From contig JAJOLG010000053.1 of the NCBI GenBank assembly GCA_021129445.1, positions 1 to 9,117 on the forward strand: a DNA stretch of 9,117 nucleotides, read 5' to 3'. A model generated the notes under the pieces. It had not been told where the DNA came from and ran no database searches. It saw nothing but the letters and a program-made list of their open reading frames with translations. The stretch comes from Candidatus Altimarinota bacterium. Its GTDB lineage: Bacteria > Patescibacteriota > Gracilibacteria > GCA-2401425 > JAJOLG01. Positions 1-7,844 of this stretch are shown here, in pieces (position 1 is the stretch's first letter; the number at the start of each line of letters is the position of its first letter). The translations under genes were made by a program, and so were the position numbers.

Positions 1-375
1 TATTGTAATAAACTTGTTGAAAATTGAGAGTCTGTGATAATTACAGGGGATTTTAATGTTTGTCATCAGGAAATTGACATCGCAAGACCAAAAGAAAATC
101 AAAATTCAATTTGATTTTTGCCAATTGAGAGAGCAAAAATTTGAGAGTTTCTGGATAATTGATATATTGATGTTTTTAGATTTAAAAATCCTGATTTAAC
201 TGATAAATATACCTGGTGGTCGTATCGTTGAGGTGCTAGATCTAGAAATGTTGGCTGGAGATTGGATTATTTTTTTGTTTCAAAAGATTTAATTTGAAAA
301 GTTAAAAATGTTGATCATCTTGATCAACAAATGGGTTCCGACCATTGTCCAATTGTTTTGGAAATTGATTTATAA
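1..375 (+). CDS. xthA: Exonuclease III-family AP endonuclease, C-terminal part (5' end outside window)
   Basis: This frame is open from base 1 to a TAA at 373-375 and gives the last 124 residues of an exonuclease III-type endonuclease/exonuclease/phosphatase protein. The family cuts the DNA backbone 5' of abasic sites in base-excision repair and usually has about 250-270 residues, so roughly half is missing at the window edge. Visible signatures, in fragment numbering, are GDFN (Asp17, Asn19), a GFLP loop, the YTWWSYR..GAR..NVGWRLDYF block (Asp89) and the terminal SDHCP with the catalytic Asp114-His115 pair. Six in-frame TGA codons fall at plausible glycine positions, including the Gly of GFLP, while the family tryptophans are TGG. 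The gene converges on the PH-domain gene with only 7 bp between the stop codons. The family assignment is firm; the exact orthology within it is less so. Confidence 0.95.
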
Positions 376-382
376 AAATTTT

Positions 383-1006
383 TTAATTTCTCCTAAATCA
401 ATTTTTTTTAACTCAATTATTTCAATTTTTTTCCAAACGTTCAGAAATTATTTCTCATAAAAGTGATTTTAATCATTCTTTATCGATTTCTTGTCATTCT
501 CAAAAATTTATTCATCAAATTCTCGAAATTTTTCTTGCCTCTAAAATTTTTAACTCGGCCTCTTTTGGGTTTGCAGTGTGTTTAAAAAGTATTTCTCATG
601 CAGGTCTTTCGATATGTAAATCTCAAAAATCAAAAATTGATGATAAAATTCAAGATAATTCAAAACTTATATCTTCAATTGATTCGTATTCCATTCTTGA
701 TGATGAACTTTTAAAAAATCAATCCCATTGATAATGAACAATTCAATAATCTGTTAAAGTCAATGTATCCAAATACCAATCGAAAAAATCATAAATTGCC
801 ATTACGGCAACAAATAAAAATCAAAATACTATATAAGAATAGTATTGAGGATAAAGCCAAACTAAAAATCCTGGAATAAAAATTCATAAAATTGACCACT
901 TAAAAACTGGTCAGACAAAGTCAATCCAATGTTTATGGACAATATGAATAACTTCCTCGTCTTCATCAAGTTGCCTTTTTAGGAAAAAACTTTCTAATTT
1001 ATTCAT
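383..1006 (-). CDS. Two-helix membrane protein with bacterial PH-like domain (DUF304/bPH2 type)
   Basis: A 207-residue protein begins at ATG 1006-1004 and ends at TAA 385-383, read with TGA as Gly. The N-terminus is charged and contains a KHW motif. Two hydrophobic segments follow at about residues 36-52 and 55-73. Then comes the pattern typical of the YdbT/DUF304 bacterial PH family: D-W-Y-L-D-T-L-T-L-T, a Q-W-D-G-F-F-K stretch, I-E-D-I, a G-I-L..I-F-D-F-G-D segment and E-R-P-A-G. The last 50 or so residues are charged and probably helical. The function of such small membrane PH proteins is generally unknown, so I infer only a membrane-associated role with the PH-like part facing the cytoplasm. 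It lies 37 bp downstream of the pseudouridine synthase on the same strand with no terminator between them, so co-transcription is likely. No Shine-Dalgarno sequence is visible. Confidence 0.85.
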
Positions 1007-1043
1007 TTTTTAAATTTTTTTAGATTTTTGAAAATTTTTTATT

Positions 1044-2075
1044 TTATGCAAGGTTTTTTAAACATTTTTTTAAATCATCAGAAATTTTTAACTTGAATTT
1101 TATTTTTTTTCAAGTTGTTGGGTGTGTAATTTCAAAAAAATACGAGTGTAAAAAATGTCTTTTTAATCAAATTTCTTTTTGAAAAATTTTGTTAAATTTA
1201 AAATCTCAATATATTTGATCCATTATAAGCGGTGTTCATTTTGACTTCATATGGACACGAATTTGATGCATTCTTCAAGTTTTTATATTTAAATCCATCA
1301 ATGAAAATTTTTCAATTTTATCTCAAATTTTTTTGGAAAATGTTTTTATAATTTTAAAATTTGTTTGGCTAATTAATGCATTTTTATCTCACTTTTTTGC
1401 CAAAATAACTTTGTCTCAATTTTTTCAATCAGTTCTTTTTACAAGGCAAATAATTTTTCAAGATTTTTCTCTAATTTCTCATTTTATCAATGCAAAATAT
1501 TTTTTTTCAACTTTTCTTTTTTTTATCATTTCATTGATTTTTCTCAAAGTTTCAGATTTTTTTGCAAATAATAAAACTCATGAGGTATCAGCATCAAGAC
1601 GATGAGCAAGCTGAATAAAATTGTCTCATCAGGGATTTTTTTTCTCCAAATAATATTTTGCAAAACAAATCATCGTTTTTCATTCCGGGTGATTGCTTCA
1701 CGGATGAACCGCAATTCATGCGGGTTTGTCTGCTACTAAAATTTCTTCATCTTCAAAAATAATTTTAAAATTTTCTTGAAAATTTTTTTCTGAAACAAAA
1801 TTTTTTTTATTTTTATCCAAAATTTTTCAAGTTTTTTCTAAAAATTTTTTATTTTTTTCAAAATTTTTTTCCATTTCTCATCAAATAAAAATCGAAATTT
1901 CATCTCATTTTTTTGCAATTTCATCTTGTTTTACTCGTTTTCAATTGATTTTTACATCCTTTTGCCTGAAAATTTTTTGGATATCTCAAAGTTGCAATTC
2001 TTTAAAATTGTCTTTTATGATTTTAAAAATCTTTCTTCAATTATCTTTTTCGGTGATTGTAAAAGTTTTTTTCAT
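1044..2075 (-). CDS. RluC/RluD-type 23S rRNA pseudouridine synthase with S4 domain
   Basis: This 343-residue protein starts at ATG 2075-2073, the first ATG in an open frame reaching back to about 2123, and ends at TAA 1046-1044. An S4-like RNA-binding domain occupies about residues 10-65, with the pattern DVKINGKRVK..GDEISI. A lysine-rich linker follows, then the RluA-superfamily catalytic domain: DKPAG..VHPG, HRLDADTSGVLLFA with the presumed catalytic Asp161, a KKYFALIKG strand and the late T-G-R-MHQIRVHM motif. These enzymes isomerise specific uridines of 23S rRNA; RluC, RluD and relatives share this architecture, and I cannot tell which uridines are modified. Several signature glycines (PAG, TSG, TGR) are TGA. 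It is the first gene of a minus-strand pair with the PH protein and diverges from tatD. The linker at about residues 68-100 is longer and more Lys/Asn-rich than I would expect. Confidence 0.95.
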
Positions 2076-2149
2076 TGTTTTTCTTTTATTGAAAAAAAAT
2101 TTTTGATTTGTGCAAAATTTTTTTTAAAAATTTAAAAAAATCTAAAAAT
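2076..2149. promoter_or_regulatory. Divergent promoter region between rluD-like gene and tatD
   Basis: This 74-bp gap lies between two divergent start codons, so it should carry promoters for both directions. It is almost pure A/T. On the minus strand a TTGCAC hexamer at 2115-2110 is followed after about 19 nt by AATAAA. On the plus strand TTGATT at 2103-2108 has a TAAAAA about 16 nt downstream. Both matches are weak and base composition alone could produce them; the position is better evidence than the motifs. Neither start codon has a Shine-Dalgarno sequence. Confidence 0.35.
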
Positions 2150-2902
2150 ATGATAGACACACATTGCCATCTTTATCGGAAAAACATGCCAAAAATTGAA
2201 GAAACTTTGGCAAATGCAGAAAAAGTTTGAGTTAAAAAATTTGTAAATGTTTGAACAGATATTTCAACTACTAAAAAAGCCTTTGAGCAAGCGAAAAAGT
2301 TCGATAAGATTTTTTTCACAGCTTGAATTCATCCGGTTGATTCAAATTCTTGCGAAATAGATTGGCAGGAATTTGAAAATTTTTTGAAAGAAAAAAAATG
2401 TTTAGCGGTTGGAGAGTGCGGTTTTGACTTTTATCATCAGCCTTTTGATGAGAAAATTCAGGATGAGGTCTTTTTAAAACAAAAAGAATTGGCAAAAAAA
2501 TATGATTTACCGTTAGTAATTCACAATAGAAATGCTTGAATGAAGATTTTTGATTTTCTTGAAAAATGAGATAAATTTGTAATTCATTGTTTTTCTGAAA
2601 ATGCAGAATTTGCAAAAAAAGTTGTGGAATTTGATTGAATGATTTCAGTTTGAGGAATTTTAACTTATCCAAAAGCTTATGAATTACGAGAAATTATAAA
2701 AAATTTTCCGCTTGAAAAAATTATGCTTGAAACAGATGCGCCATTTTTGGCACCACAAAAATTTCGTTGAAAACCTAATCAGTCTGCATTTATGAAGGAA
2801 GTTTTGATAAAAATTTCTGAGTTGAAAAATATGAATATCCTGGAATTGGAAGAAATTTTAGATGAAAATTCAGAAAAATTTTTTGGATTTGAAAATAAAT
2901 AA
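2150..2902 (+). CDS. tatD: TatD-family metal-dependent DNase
   Basis: A 250-residue protein, close to the usual 250-260 of the family, runs from ATG 2150 to TAA 2900-2902. The metal ligands are all in place: DTHCH at the N-terminus (His5, His7), the GECGFDFY motif with Glu89, VIHNRN (His125), VIHCFSE (His146) and the LETDAP motif with Asp196. This is the amidohydrolase-type TIM barrel of TatD/YcfH nucleases, which act on DNA 3' ends and have been tied to repair and DNA turnover; it should be cytoplasmic. TGA encodes Gly at family positions such as the G of GIHP and the G of F-R-G-K-P-N. CGA occurs in Y-E-L-R-E-I-I-K, a spot where the family normally has Arg. The gene heads a plus-strand run; the next gene starts 5 nt after its stop, so the two are probably translated together. 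There is no visible Shine-Dalgarno sequence. Confidence 0.96.
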
Positions 2903-2907
2903 AAAAT

Positions 2908-3882
2908 TTGAGTAAAAATAAATTTTTTACAGGCATAAAAATTTTTTTTAATAATTTTTTTCAAGCAAAAATTGTTTGAAAAAATATTTTTAAGCATTGA
3001 AAATTTTGAGAAAAAATTTTTTTAGAAAAAGTTAAATTTTTTATAAATATTTTGATTTTTGCTTTGTTTATCTTAATTTTGTGGAATCCAAGTTTTTGAA
3101 TTTCTGAACAAGATAAAAAAAATATTTCCTACGAAATTGTATTTTGACTTGACAATTCTTTATCGATGTTGTCTTTAGACTGAAAAGAAAAAGGAAGGTT
3201 TGATAGAGCAAAAGATAAAATTTTAGAAATTGTTAATTGAATAAATTGAGAATTTTGACTATTAAAATTTGCTTGAAATAGCTATGTTTCTATACCTTTT
3301 ACTTTTGATAAAAATAGTTTTTCAATAATTTTAAAAAAAATTGATATTGAAAAAGGTGCAAGAAAATGAACAGATTTCGCATCAATAAAAGAAAATTTGA
3401 ATAAAATTTTTAATTTAAAAAAAGATAAGGATAAAATTTTAATTTTACTTTCAGATTGAGAAAATTTGGAAGGGGATTTTGTGGATTTGGAGTTTTTTAA
3501 AAAGAATAAAATTCATGTTTTAACAATTTGATTTTGAAATGAAAATTGATCAAAAATTTTTTTGTGAAAAAATAAAAATTGAGAAAGTATTTTTAAAAAA
3601 TATGATTGAGAAGAGGTTTTGTCAAAGCTTAATAAAAAATTTTTAGAAAATTTATCAAAAGACACTTGATGAAAATATTTTTCCGAATATGATAATTTTG
3701 AGAAAATTTTTACTTTTATTCAGAAAAATTTTGAGAAAAAAATAATTTTGGAAAAAGAAATTCAGGAAAAAAAATATTTTCAATTATTTGCTTTTTTGGC
3801 TTTTTTGTTGATAATTATTGAAATTTATTTGGAAAGAATTTTTAAAATATTAAAAAAAAATAAAAAAAATATTTTTAAATAA
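2908..3882 (+). CDS. Membrane-anchored von Willebrand factor A (vWA) protein, BatA/BatB-like
   Basis: This 324-residue protein has one transmembrane segment at about residues 44-59 (ending L-W-N-P), a vWA domain, and a C-terminal transmembrane segment at about 292-312. The metal-ion-dependent adhesion site is complete: D-N-S-L-S (Asp82, Ser84, Ser86), Thr155 in K-G-T-D and Asp183 in L-L-S-D-G. The layout of helix, P-x motif, vWA and terminal helix matches BatA/BatB-type proteins of Bat/MoxR systems, although no MoxR ATPase gene lies in the window. The likely role is metal-dependent protein binding at the membrane; the partner is unknown. The only reasonable start is TTG at 2908, because no ATG precedes the MIDAS motif, an in-frame TAA sits at 2896-2898, and the basic N-terminus before the helix fits the family. 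It starts 5 nt after tatD. The C-terminal tail is an A-rich run coding mainly Lys/Asn. Confidence 0.9.
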
Positions 3883-3944
3883 AAAAAAATTTGTTTTAAT
3901 GATAAAAAAAAATATTTTCATATAAAAATAAAAAAAATATAAAA

Positions 3945-5150
3945 ATGAATAAATTTCAAGAAAAAATAAAGGATAAAATTCATGATTTTTTATCTTCAAA
4001 TATTTCTGCAATAATGTTTTCGTTATTGTGATTATTTATATTAAATTTAATAATTTTCTGAGTTTTATATAAAATTTGAAAACCTGAATTACCAATTTAT
4101 TCAATAGTTTTAATACAATTTTTGGTTTCAATTATAGTTTTTTGAATTTATATTTTTTTTGTTTGACTGCCTTTACAGAATATTTTAAGAGAGATTCAAC
4201 ATCTTGTTGACTGAAAAGAATTTAATAAAATTGAATTTAGAAGAAATGATGAAATTTGAAAAATTTCTCATTTTATAAATCAAGTTGTAAAAAGGGTTTG
4301 AGATTTAGCTGATGAGCTACATGAATGAAAAAGGGTGAAATGAGAAGTTGATACAGCATCGCAGATTCAAGCATCTACAATGCCGACAAAAGCACCTGAT
4401 TGAATTATTTGACTTGATATAATTGCACAAAGTAAGTCTTCATCAGAAATTTGATGAGATTGTTATGATGTTATTCAGCAATGAACAAACACTTTGATTT
4501 ATCTTTGAGATGTAACTTGACATTGAGTTCCGGCAGCTCTTGTGATGATGATGGCAAATGTTTCAATTAAAACTCTTGCAGATTGAAATCTGAATTCAGT
4601 TGATATTTATAAAAAAACCAATGATTTGCTTTTTGAAAAAATTAAAACAAATCATTTTATGTCTTCTGTAATGTTAAGGTGGGATAATGAAAGACAAAAA
4701 ATGTATCGGACTTGAGCATGACATGAGACAATTATTCATTATTCAAAAGAAACTTGAAAAGCTACAAATATTAAAACTTGATGAATTGCAATTAAAATGG
4801 TTAAAAATATTTGAAATATTTTACAAGAAAAAGAAATTGATTTTAAGGAATGAGATGTTTTAATTTTATATTCTGATTGAATTACAGAAGCTAAAAATGA
4901 AAAATGAGAAATGTATAAATTAGAACATTTTACGGAGATTATTGAGAAAAATTGAGAAAATGCATCAAGTGTAATTTTTGATAATTTTACAAGAGATTAT
5001 TCAAAATTTGTCTGAACCATGCCACAAGAGGATGATGTAACTTTTATTTTAATAAAAAATATTTGACAATATTGATGAAAACCTTTTATTAAAATTTGAT
5101 CATCAAAAGATAATGATCAGTGAATCTCATCAACAAAATGGAGTTGGTAA
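3945..5150 (+). CDS. Membrane HAMP-PP2C (SpoIIE/RsbU-type) serine/threonine phosphatase
   Basis: The 401-residue product starts at ATG 3945 and ends at TAA 5148-5150. Two transmembrane helices lie at about residues 20-43 and 51-73. A HAMP-like linker follows at about 75-118, with P-L-Q-N-I near the start and R-N-D-E-I-G-K-I-S near the end. The rest is a PPM/SpoIIE-type phosphatase domain with its acidic metal ligands: G-G-D-C-Y-D (Asp172, Asp175), G-D-V-T-G-H-G (Asp189), Y-S-D-G-I-T-E-A (Asp311) and E-D-D-V-T-F (Asp363/364). Such enzymes dephosphorylate anti-sigma-factor antagonists or other phosphoproteins in signalling; no partner kinase or STAS protein is in the window. The extracytoplasmic loop between the helices is very short, so sensing probably occurs in or near the membrane. 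A 62-bp A/T-rich gap separates it from the vWA gene, with a TATAAA at 3921-3926 but no clear -35. The C-terminal tail after the catalytic domain is Gly/Ser-rich and ends T-K-W-S-W. Confidence 0.93.
5140..5143 (+). promoter_or_regulatory. Shine-Dalgarno-like GGAG before the nitroreductase start
   Basis: GGAG sits 8 nt before the ATG at 5152, within the last codons of the phosphatase gene. It is the only purine-rich Shine-Dalgarno-like site I see at any start in the window. With a 1-nt gap between stop and start, it suggests translational coupling of the two genes. Confidence 0.5.
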
Positions 5151-5151
5151 T

Positions 5152-5793
5152 ATGTGAGTTGTTGATGTTTTAAAATCAAGAAGGGCAATTCATAATTATA
5201 TTCCAAATAAAAAAATTCCAAGAGAAGATTTTGAAAAAATTTTTGATACAGTAAGGTATACTCCGTCTTGATACAACGCTCAACCTTGGGAGTTTGTTGT
5301 AATCGAAGATGAGGAAAAAAAGAAGGAGTTGCAAAAAATTGCATTTAATCAATCACATGTTTCACAAGCATCTGCAGTGATTTGTGTTTTAGGTGATGTA
5401 AATATTTGAAGAAATGCGGAAAAGATTTTAAAAGAGTGGGTTGAATATTGATATTGCAAAGAAGAAAAAGTACTGGCTTATAGAAATGCTTTTACAAAAA
5501 AAAGATCAGAGCAAAGACTTCGTGAAATGGCAATTCGTAATGTTTCTTTGGCCTGTATGAATATTTTACTTGTTGCAAAAGAATTATGATTTGCGACTTG
5601 TCCAATGCTTTGATTTAACCAACCTTCTTTATCTGATTTTCTGGAATTACCAAAAGAAATTATTCCAATTATGATGATTACTATTTGATATGAAAATACC
5701 TGAAAGGAAAGAAAAAAATTGCCTTTAAAAAGTTTAGATGAAATTTTGCATTTTGAAAAATTTGAAAAGTATAAAAATAAAACCGCTTTTTAG
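5152..5793 (+). CDS. Nitroreductase-family FMN oxidoreductase
   Basis: A 213-residue protein runs from ATG 5152, 1 nt after the phosphatase stop, to TAG 5791-5793, the only TAG stop among the complete genes here. The N-terminal S-R-R-A-I-H-N-Y (residues 9-16) is the FMN phosphate-binding motif of the family, and T-P-S-G-Y-N-A-Q-P-W (37-46) is the second signature that contacts the flavin. The C-terminal half has the usual M-A-I-R-N-V-S-L-A helix, the L-G-F-A-T-C-P-M-L-G strand and the I-G-Y-E-N motif. Members use NAD(P)H to reduce nitroaromatics, quinones, flavins or other substrates in the cytoplasm; the physiological substrate cannot be read from sequence. The last codons and the stop lie within the terminator hairpin. 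The ATG is followed directly by TGA, so the protein begins Met-Gly. It is the last gene of the tatD-vWA-PP2C run. Confidence 0.94.
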
Positions 5794-5814
5794 CGGTTTT
5801 ATTTTATTTTTTTA
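5774..5814. terminator. Bidirectional intrinsic terminator overlapping the nitroreductase stop
   Basis: A hairpin with arms 5774-5787 and 5792-5805 has a core of AAAACCGCT paired with AGCGGTTTT, extended by further A-T pairs, around a TTTT loop at 5788-5791. A T-rich tail follows on the plus strand (to about 5814), and the A-rich left flank gives a T-rich tail when read on the minus strand. It lies between the convergent nitroreductase and surface-protein genes, so it most likely ends transcription from both sides. The GC-rich core stands out from the surrounding A/T sequence. Confidence 0.9.
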
Positions 5815-5832
5815 TTGTTGTAGAAATATATT

Positions 5833-6942
5833 TTAATTACTTGAAATCGAATTATTTTCATTTCAATTCTTATCAATAACTGCTCATATTCAAAGTGTAA
5901 ATGAATTAGATTCTGCTCAATAAATATCAATTTGATTTTGTGTAATATCAAAATCTGTAATTGTTCAATTTGTGGTTAGAAGTTCTAAAAAGTTTTTATT
6001 TGGATTTTCCATTATATTTTCATCAAAAAATATTTTTAAAATTTTATTTGTTGCATCGTAAGTTTTACTTATAAATTGTGGTTTTTTATTGTCGATTAAA
6101 ATTTCTCATCAGATTGTATCTCAAACGACTAAGTTTTTATCATTAATTCTTCAATCTAAATCAGAGATTAAATTATCATCAATAATTATTCTTCAAAAAT
6201 CAACTTTAAATAAATTGTTAAAAGTTAAAACTAATTCATTTTGATGTATTTGAAATTGTAGATTTTGTGGTGTAAATTTTGTCAAAGTGTTGTAATCTGA
6301 ATAAAAAGTTATTCAATCTTTCAATGCAAAATCATAATATTTTCAATTTTTAATATCTTTGTCAAAATAAATTGTAATTCAGGTTCAGCTTTCATTAATT
6401 TTATAATTTGCATTTATTCAAGGTTGTTTAGTTAAAACTGGGTAATTTACAGTATTATTTTCCAAATTGGCTTCATTTACAACTTCTCATAATTTTAAAT
6501 ATTGTGTAGTTCATTGGAATTTATATCTCCGTCAGTATGGACATGTTGGTTTTGAAGTTATATTGTCAATTGCAATATCTATATTTTGATTATCATTATC
6601 TAAAACATAATAATTTAAATAAGTTTTACCATCTTTTTGCAAAATTCAGTTGTTTATTATATCATTAGATGGTGAAAATGATAAAGTTGGTTCAACTTGT
6701 CTTCATGTTTCTCAATCGTAAATTATATTTTCTTCACTTGTATTAAATAAATCTGCTTTAAAGTTTTCTGAATTTTGTGAGTAAAAAATTGTAAAAACAA
6801 AAATGAAAGAAAACATTAAAGCGAAAACAAAGTCTTTTTTTGTAATTTTTTTATACATTTTTTGTTCAAATTCTTGCCTTTTTTGTTTAAAATCAATATT
6901 TTGATTTTTTATCTGCTGTTGATTGTTTTTATCGTTATGCAT
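5833..6942 (-). CDS. Membrane-anchored extracytoplasmic protein with Ig-like domain (SbsA/Big_5-like)
   Basis: The 369-residue product runs from ATG 6942-6940 to TAA 5835-5833. A Gln/Asn/Lys-rich hydrophilic N-terminus (1-37) leads to a single hydrophobic segment at about 38-54, then a long polar, Asn/Asp-rich region without further helices. This suggests an N-terminal membrane anchor with the remainder outside the cell. The last 90 or so residues (D-N-K-K-P-Q-F-I, K-I-L-K-I-F-F-D-E-N-I, ending in V-I-D-K-N-G-N) resemble SbsA-type Ig-like domains of surface proteins, and an earlier repeat-like copy (I-T-I-Y-F-D-K-D-I) is visible near residue 195. A cell-surface or adhesion role is inference only. 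Met29, just before the basic stretch and helix, would be a more typical signal-anchor start and cannot be excluded. Nearly all glycines are TGA. It lies 95 bp downstream of hrcA on the same strand, across an A/T-only gap with a TATAAA at 6980-6975 but no clear -35. Confidence 0.8.
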
Positions 6943-7037
6943 ATATTTTTTTTAAAAAAATTAAATCAAAATATTTTATATAAAAAAAAATATTTTTTAT
7001 AAATTTTATCTTGTAAAAAACAAAATTTATTATTTTT

Positions 7038-7778
7038 TTATAATTCTAATTTTTTAATATAATTTTCTCAATCTATCATTGCCTTTGCTTCTTCTAAAAG
7101 TGCAATATTTATTCAATAATTCATTTTCATTGGTCACAAAATTCAAATAATTCATTGAAATCAAAATGAATTATATTTTATTGCAAGCATTGAACAAGAT
7201 TCAAATTGTGGGAAAATATTTTCATCTCATATAAAAGTTTTTACTTCGATTTCTGAAATTTTTACATCGTTCAATTTTCAAATCAATCATCATTCAAAAA
7301 CCTCGATTACTGATGATAATTCCTCGATGTCTTGCAAAGAATTTGTTCTCAAAAAATTTCATAATCACAAAAAAATATTTTTTTCATTTTTTGGAATTGT
7401 TGCAAAAGCAATATTTTTTGTAAGCGATGACAAAATTTTTATTGATTCTGAAACTTTTTCTTTTGCCTTTTTTAAGGCAAAAATTTTTCTTGCTTCTTCA
7501 AATTGTTTTTTCGCAATTTCGCGATTTTTTTTCAAATTTCAGAAGTTTTCATTGCTTAATTCCAAATATTTTTTATAAGCTTTTTCTGTTGGAATCCTTC
7601 ATCCCGAGGTGTAAGGCGAAATCAAAAGACCTTCTTTTTCAAGAGAATTCATCTCTTTTCTGATTGTTGCAGAGCTTACAGAAAATTCCTCAGATAAAAC
7701 TGATGATCAAACTGGTGATCAAATTTTTATGTAGTTCTCAATAATTCTCAATAAAATATTTTTTTTTCTCTCTTGCAT
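7038..7778 (-). CDS. hrcA: HrcA-like heat-shock repressor, short form
   Basis: A 246-residue protein runs from ATG 7778-7776 to TAA 7040-7038. Residues 1-65 match the HrcA winged helix: E-R-K at the start, Y-I-K-I-G-S-P-V-G-S-S, the recognition helix S-S-A-T-I-R-K-E-M-N-S-L-E-K-E-G-L, and T-S-G-G-R-I-P-T (57-64), equivalent to the usual TSAGR-PT wing. Near the C-terminus G-P-M-K-M-N-Y-G corresponds to the family GPxRMxY motif. HrcA represses chaperone genes by binding CIRCE and needs GroEL for activity in the systems studied. This copy is about 90-100 residues shorter than typical HrcA (about 340), with the loss in the central ligand-like and inserted dimerisation region. No chaperone gene and no canonical CIRCE element is in the window. 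It diverges from thrS, and a good sigma70-type promoter lies upstream. The fold assignment is strong; the regulatory target is unknown. Confidence 0.88.
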
Positions 7779-7801
7779 TTTTTATTAAAAAATTTTTTTT
7801 A

Positions 7802-7830
7802 ATTATTTTAATTTTTTTTTATTGTGTCAA
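7802..7830 (-). promoter_or_regulatory. Sigma70-type promoter for hrcA
   Basis: On the minus strand a perfect TTGACA (7830-7825) is followed after 17 nt by AATAAT (7807-7802), which matches the -10 consensus at five of six positions. Transcription would begin near 7795, giving a leader of under 20 nt before the hrcA ATG at 7778. The -35 box forms one arm of the palindrome at 7826-7844. Confidence 0.6.
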
Positions 7831-7844
7831 AAAATTTTTTTGAC
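7826..7844. repeat. 19-nt palindrome in the hrcA/thrS divergent gap (candidate operator)
   Basis: The arms GTCAAAAAA and TTTTTTGAC are perfect inverted repeats around a single T at 7835. Each arm ends in a TTGAC core that would serve as the -35 box of the promoter on its side. The site is therefore placed to affect transcription both ways. It bears no resemblance to CIRCE. An A/T-rich genome will produce A6T6 palindromes by chance, but the GTC/GAC ends and the promoter overlap make this one notable. Confidence 0.5.

Noticed and set aside
1333-1605. Plus-strand open frame coding a Phe-rich hydrophobic 90-residue peptide
   Set aside because: It is the antisense of the pseudouridine synthase; Phe runs come from complementing Lys-rich AAA codons.
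1926-2135. Plus-strand open frame of 69 codons
   Set aside because: It lies antisense to the S4 domain of the pseudouridine synthase, is Phe-rich and has no recognisable motif.
2316-2997. Minus-strand open frames (2316-2672 and 2779-2997)
   Set aside because: They are antisense to tatD and the vWA gene, which carry complete family motifs.
3841-3944. A-rich tract as a repeat array or slippage site
   Set aside because: The sequence is low-complexity A/T with no regular unit, typical of this genome's gaps and gene ends; nothing shows a functional slip site.
5117-5344. Minus-strand open frame of 75 codons
   Set aside because: It is antisense to the phosphatase tail and the nitroreductase start.
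6712-6942. Stand-alone 76-residue single-helix membrane peptide
   Set aside because: It ends at a TGA that encodes Gly; the frame continues to TAA at 5835-5833 as one 369-residue protein.
7327-7663. Two overlapping plus-strand hydrophobic frames resembling small membrane proteins
   Set aside because: Both are antisense to hrcA and share the Phe-rich composition expected from complemented A-rich codons.
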